From: Bacteroidales bacterium | Lineage (GTDB): Bacteria; Bacteroidota; Bacteroidia; Bacteroidales; JAADJA01 | NCBI GenBank assembly: GCA_020052415.1 | Contig: JAGVPB010000094.1 | Span: 38,881-102,880 of the forward strand | Direction of reading: 5' to 3' | DNA length: 64,000 nucleotides | Part shown: piece by piece, positions 61,326 through 64,000 of the stretch | Layout of the letters: each line of letters opens with the position of its first letter | How positions within the stretch are numbered: the stretch's first letter is position 1 | Position numbers and translations under genes: made by a program | The notes under the pieces: generated by a model | The model's database searches: none | Told to the model about the DNA's origin: nothing | Seen by the model: only the letters and a program-made list of their open reading frames with translations

Positions 61326-64000
61326 TTATATCCATTTAACAAGGTTAAAGTCTTGGCGGTGGGGCAGGAAGACGGCCTTTGGAAATATCCTGAATGCAAA
61401 ATCGAAAACTCCTGAAACTTTTTGAGTGATGGAACATGAATAAATAGCTTTCACACCTGAATAGCTGATCAGCTTCAATTCTTCTGTGTGAAAAATTTGC
61501 TCGACCTTATCATTTACTTTTTGTCCGATTACAATATCAATCCCGATATTCTCCGAATGAATGCCATTGGTATTTAAAACTATTTCAACTGCAAAATCAT
61601 CTCCAAGGTCTAATGGTTTGGTTGTGGAATTAGGCACACGGACTGAGATCACTTCGACACCATCCCATTTTTCAATAATGTTTTGTTTCCATTTCCTGAC
61701 TTTATGAGCAAGCGAAAAATCATTTTCACACATGGCCTTTCCTCTGGAAAAAAGCTTTGAATAAAAGTTATTATAATAATCATTCATCATCCGTCTCATG
61801 GTAAAATCAGGAGCAATTTCAGAGATTGAATTCTTAATATATGAAATCCATTTGTGAGAAATTCCATTATTATCCACATCAAAATAAACCGGTAATATTT
61901 CCTCCTCAATAATGTAATAAATGGTTTCTGCATCGAGTTCATCCTGGAAAGCCTGGTTGCCGTAGGTAAGCGTTTCCTGAAGTGCCCATCCTGCGTTTTC
62001 ACGATAACCTTCTGCCCACCATCCATCCAGAACACTTAAATTTATGACGCCATTCATGACAGCTTTTTCACCACTTGTTCCTGAGGCTTCCATAGGCCTT
62101 TGTGGCGTATTAAGCCAAATATCAACCCCTGATATTAATTTATGAGCAACATGAATATCATAGTTTTCAAGAAATAGTATTTTACCCATGAACTGAGGCA
62201 TACGCGATACTTCAATAATTCTCTTTATCAAATCCTGCCCGGGTTTGTCGTTCGGGTGAGCCTTACCGGCAAAAACAAATCTCAGGGGCTTCTCAGGATT
62301 GTTCAGAAGTTCGGTAAGTCTTTCAATATTACTGAATAATAAATGTGCACGTTTGTAAGTGGCAAACCTTCTTGCAAATCCAATATATAGAGCCTTATCA
62401 TTAATCTGCTCAAGGGTGTTAAAAATTATCTTTGGATTTTCCTGTCTTCGGGTGAGGTCGCTTTGCAATTTATTTTTCAAATATTTGATAAAGGAGCTTT
62501 TGGCTTTTTGTCTTTGATTCCAAACCTCCTGGTCAGAAATATTGTGTATTTTTCTCCAGAACTCATGTTCAGTTTGCTGATGAATTAAATCAGACCCAAG
62601 ATGGGAACTGTAGAATTTTTGCCAGTTTTTTGCAGCCCATGTTGGTAAGTGAACTCCGTTAGTAACATGACCGATATGTATTTCATCTGCAAAGAAGGCA
62701 GGATAAAGATCTCTAAACATTTCACGGGTAACCCTGCCATGTATTTTACTAACGGCATTGATTTCCTGTGATAGCTTAGCTGCCAGTACACTCATGGAAA
62801 ATTTTTCTGATGCATTGCCTTTATGAAACCTGCCGAGGTTCATAAAATCATCCCATGAAATATTCACCCTGTCAGCGTATTGAGGCACATACATACGGAT
62901 AATATCTTCTGTAAAAGTATCATGCCCGGCGGGAACTGGGGTATGGGTGGTAAAGAGCGTCGTGGCTCTTACGACCTCAATCGCTGTTTCGAATCTAAGA
63001 GCTTTTTCCTCAACCAGGCATCTTAACCTCTCAAGACATGCAAAGGCAGCATGCCCCTCGTTGAGATGGTAAATGTCCGGATTTATACCCAGTTCTTTTA
63101 TAAACTTGATTCCTCCGGCACCTAAGAGCAATTCCTGTTTGAACCTGTTTTCCCAGTCCCCGCCATACAATTGATGCGTAATTGAACGGTCTTCCATTGC
63201 GTTTTCTTCAATGTCGGCGTCCAAAAGGTATAATGGAATGCGGCCTACGTCAATCTTCCATACTTTGGCAATTAAAGTACGGCCCGGTAATGCAAGGTTT
63301 ATCTTTATCCATTCGCCATCTGCTTTTCTGACAGGCAATAGCGGTAATTCAGTAAATTTCTGCGGATTCTTCTCTGCAATCTGATCCCCGAAAAGAGAGA
63401 AATTCTGGTTAAAATAGCCATAGCGATATAATAAACCAATCCCAAAAAGATTCTTATTTGAATCGCTGGCCTCTTTTAAATAATCACCGGCAAGAATTCC
63501 CAGTCCGCCTGCATATATTTTTATAGATTCATGCAGGCCGAATTCCATGCTGAAATATGCAACCTGCTCAGTAGGTTTATGTACTGCTTCAGCCATATAC
63601 TGAAGAAAAGAATTGTGAACAACATTTAATTGCTCAATAAAATTTTCATTCCTTTTTAATGCCTGAAATTTTTCAAATGAAAGCCTGTATAACAATGCTA
63701 CGGGATTATGATCTACGCTATCCCATAGTGGCTCATCAATGCTTTTAAAAAGAGAAATAGCATCATAATTCCACGACCACCACAGGTTCATGGACAATTC
63801 GCGAAGGGGTTCGAGTTCGGCCGGTACTTTCACCTGTACAAAAATTTTCTTCCAGTCAGGGCGGTCCAGCTTACCGTTACCCATTACTGTATATTCGAAT
63901 GATTGCTTGCTGATAAATAAATCTGACCGGTTTTCAACCTTGTTATTGGCAATCAGATAAGCCTGGCTGTATTTTATTGATAATTTATCCCAATGCAATT
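61326..64000 (-). CDS. glgP: Alpha-glucan phosphorylase (short/DUF3417 type), 5' end cut
   Basis: At least 890 residues, open through the window edge. The phosphorylase part starts with the DUF3417 segment (RELSMNLWWSWNYDAISLFK), then AYFSMEFGLHESIKIYAGGL, HLNEGHAAF, FTTHTPVPAGHD, HVTNGVHLPTWA, and the PLP/phosphate region RRFATYKRAHLLF plus TPQRPMEASGTSGEKAVMNG. It cleaves alpha-1,4-glucan to glucose 1-phosphate. The first 30 visible residues (HWDKLSIKYSQAYLIA) look like the end of a GT3 glycogen synthase, so this may be the C-terminal half of a synthase-phosphorylase fusion known in Bacteroidota; the true start lies outside the window. Confidence 0.9.
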   Translation of the reverse strand, partial: LHWDKLSIKYSQAYLIANNKVENRSDLFISKQSFEYTVMGNGKLDRPDWKKIFVQVKVPAELEPLRELSMNLWWSWNYDAISLFKSIDEPLWDSVDHNPVALLYRLSFEKFQALKRNENFIEQLNVVHNSFLQYMAEAVHKPTEQVAYFSMEFGLHESIKIYAGGLGILAGDYLKEASDSNKNLFGIGLLYRYGYFNQNFSLFGDQIAEKNPQKFTELPLLPVRKADGEWIKINLALPGRTLIAKVWKIDVGRIPLYLLDADIEENAMEDRSITHQLYGGDWENRFKQELLLGAGGIKFIKELGINPDIYHLNEGHAAFACLERLRCLVEEKALRFETAIEVVRATTLFTTHTPVPAGHDTFTEDIIRMYVPQYADRVNISWDDFMNLGRFHKGNASEKFSMSVLAAKLSQEINAVSKIHGRVTREMFRDLYPAFFADEIHIGHVTNGVHLPTWAAKNWQKFYSSHLGSDLIHQQTEHEFWRKIHNISDQEVWNQRQKAKSSFIKYLKNKLQSDLTRRQENPKIIFNTLEQINDKALYIGFARRFATYKRAHLLFSNIERLTELLNNPEKPLRFVFAGKAHPNDKPGQDLIKRIIEVSRMPQFMGKILFLENYDIHVAHKLISGVDIWLNTPQRPMEASGTSGEKAVMNGVINLSVLDGWWAEGYRENAGWALQETLTYGNQAFQDELDAETIYYIIEEEILPVYFDVDNNGISHKWISYIKNSISEIAPDFTMRRMMNDYYNNFYSKLFSRGKAMCENDFSLAHKVRKWKQNIIEKWDGVEVISVRVPNSTTKPLDLGDDFAVEIVLNTNGIHSENIGIDIVIGQKVNDKVEQIFHTEELKLISYSGVKAIYSCSITQKVSGVFDFAFRIFPKAVFLPHRQDFNLVKWI

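Overview
The window is a contiguous piece of an AT-rich chromosome from a member of the Bacteroidota, probably an uncultured or marine/sediment Bacteroidales-like lineage. The evidence is a Por-type (type IX) secretion tail on one protein, a PorE-like TPR/PD40/OmpA protein, many lipoproteins and PKD-domain proteins, -7 promoter boxes of the Bacteroidota form TAnnTTTG, mostly weak Shine-Dalgarno sequences, a PdxB/transketolase pair, a tricorn-type S41 protease and a glucan phosphorylase with a glycogen-synthase-like N-terminal remnant. There is no insertion sequence, prophage, CRISPR array or rRNA; one tRNA-His is present. Both window edges cut genes: transketolase at the left and the glucan phosphorylase (possible fusion) at the right.

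Layout. 1-13.1 kb is mostly minus-strand housekeeping: two envelope lipoproteins, pdxB and transketolase, a plus-strand dicarboxylate/amino-acid symporter, a PorE-like protein, queE, a secreted propeller-like protein, folD and ffh. 13.3-16.5 kb holds a small hypothetical protein, prmC, a P-loop kinase and a sucrose-phosphate-synthase-like glycosyltransferase. 16.5-29.4 kb is a tightly packed plus-strand region: an ORF6N-domain gene, xdhC, a two-subunit xanthine-dehydrogenase-type molybdoenzyme, (reverse strand) a MobA/MocA-like nucleotidyltransferase, a CDF transporter, a YgfK-type FAD/iron-sulfur oxidoreductase, and two PLP enzymes. Together these look like a purine or other N-heterocycle catabolic locus.

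The most notable region is 29.5-50.3 kb, a respiratory island carrying 52 predicted c-type heme sites in eight proteins. It holds a DUF2271/PKD/T9SS protein, a tetraheme c554-like protein, a 19-heme/cytochrome b fusion (CbcL-like architecture), an NrfJ-like lipoprotein, two consecutive modules of tetraheme cytochrome + four-cluster ferredoxin + NrfD (like Geobacter Cbc4), a multi-pass DUF2339-like membrane protein, a heptaheme NapC/NirT protein with a CX3CH first heme site (ImcH-like), a split heptaheme cytochrome/cytochrome b pair, an outer-membrane beta-barrel, a monoheme lipoprotein, a hexaheme lipoprotein with a collagen-like stalk, and an FNR-type regulator with a full set of candidate [4Fe-4S] ligands beside two operator-like palindromes 21 bp apart. 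No terminal reductase is encoded in the island. I infer a menaquinol-oxidising, periplasm-spanning electron-export system, possibly extracellular electron transfer, under oxygen control. That is architecture-based inference, not proof.

50.4-64 kb returns to general functions: a PKD lipoprotein, a speA-speB-deoxyhypusine-synthase-like polyamine operon, a secreted propeller, an OmpH/Skp chaperone, a double-domain universal stress protein, a tricorn-type protease, a small secreted unknown and the glucan phosphorylase.
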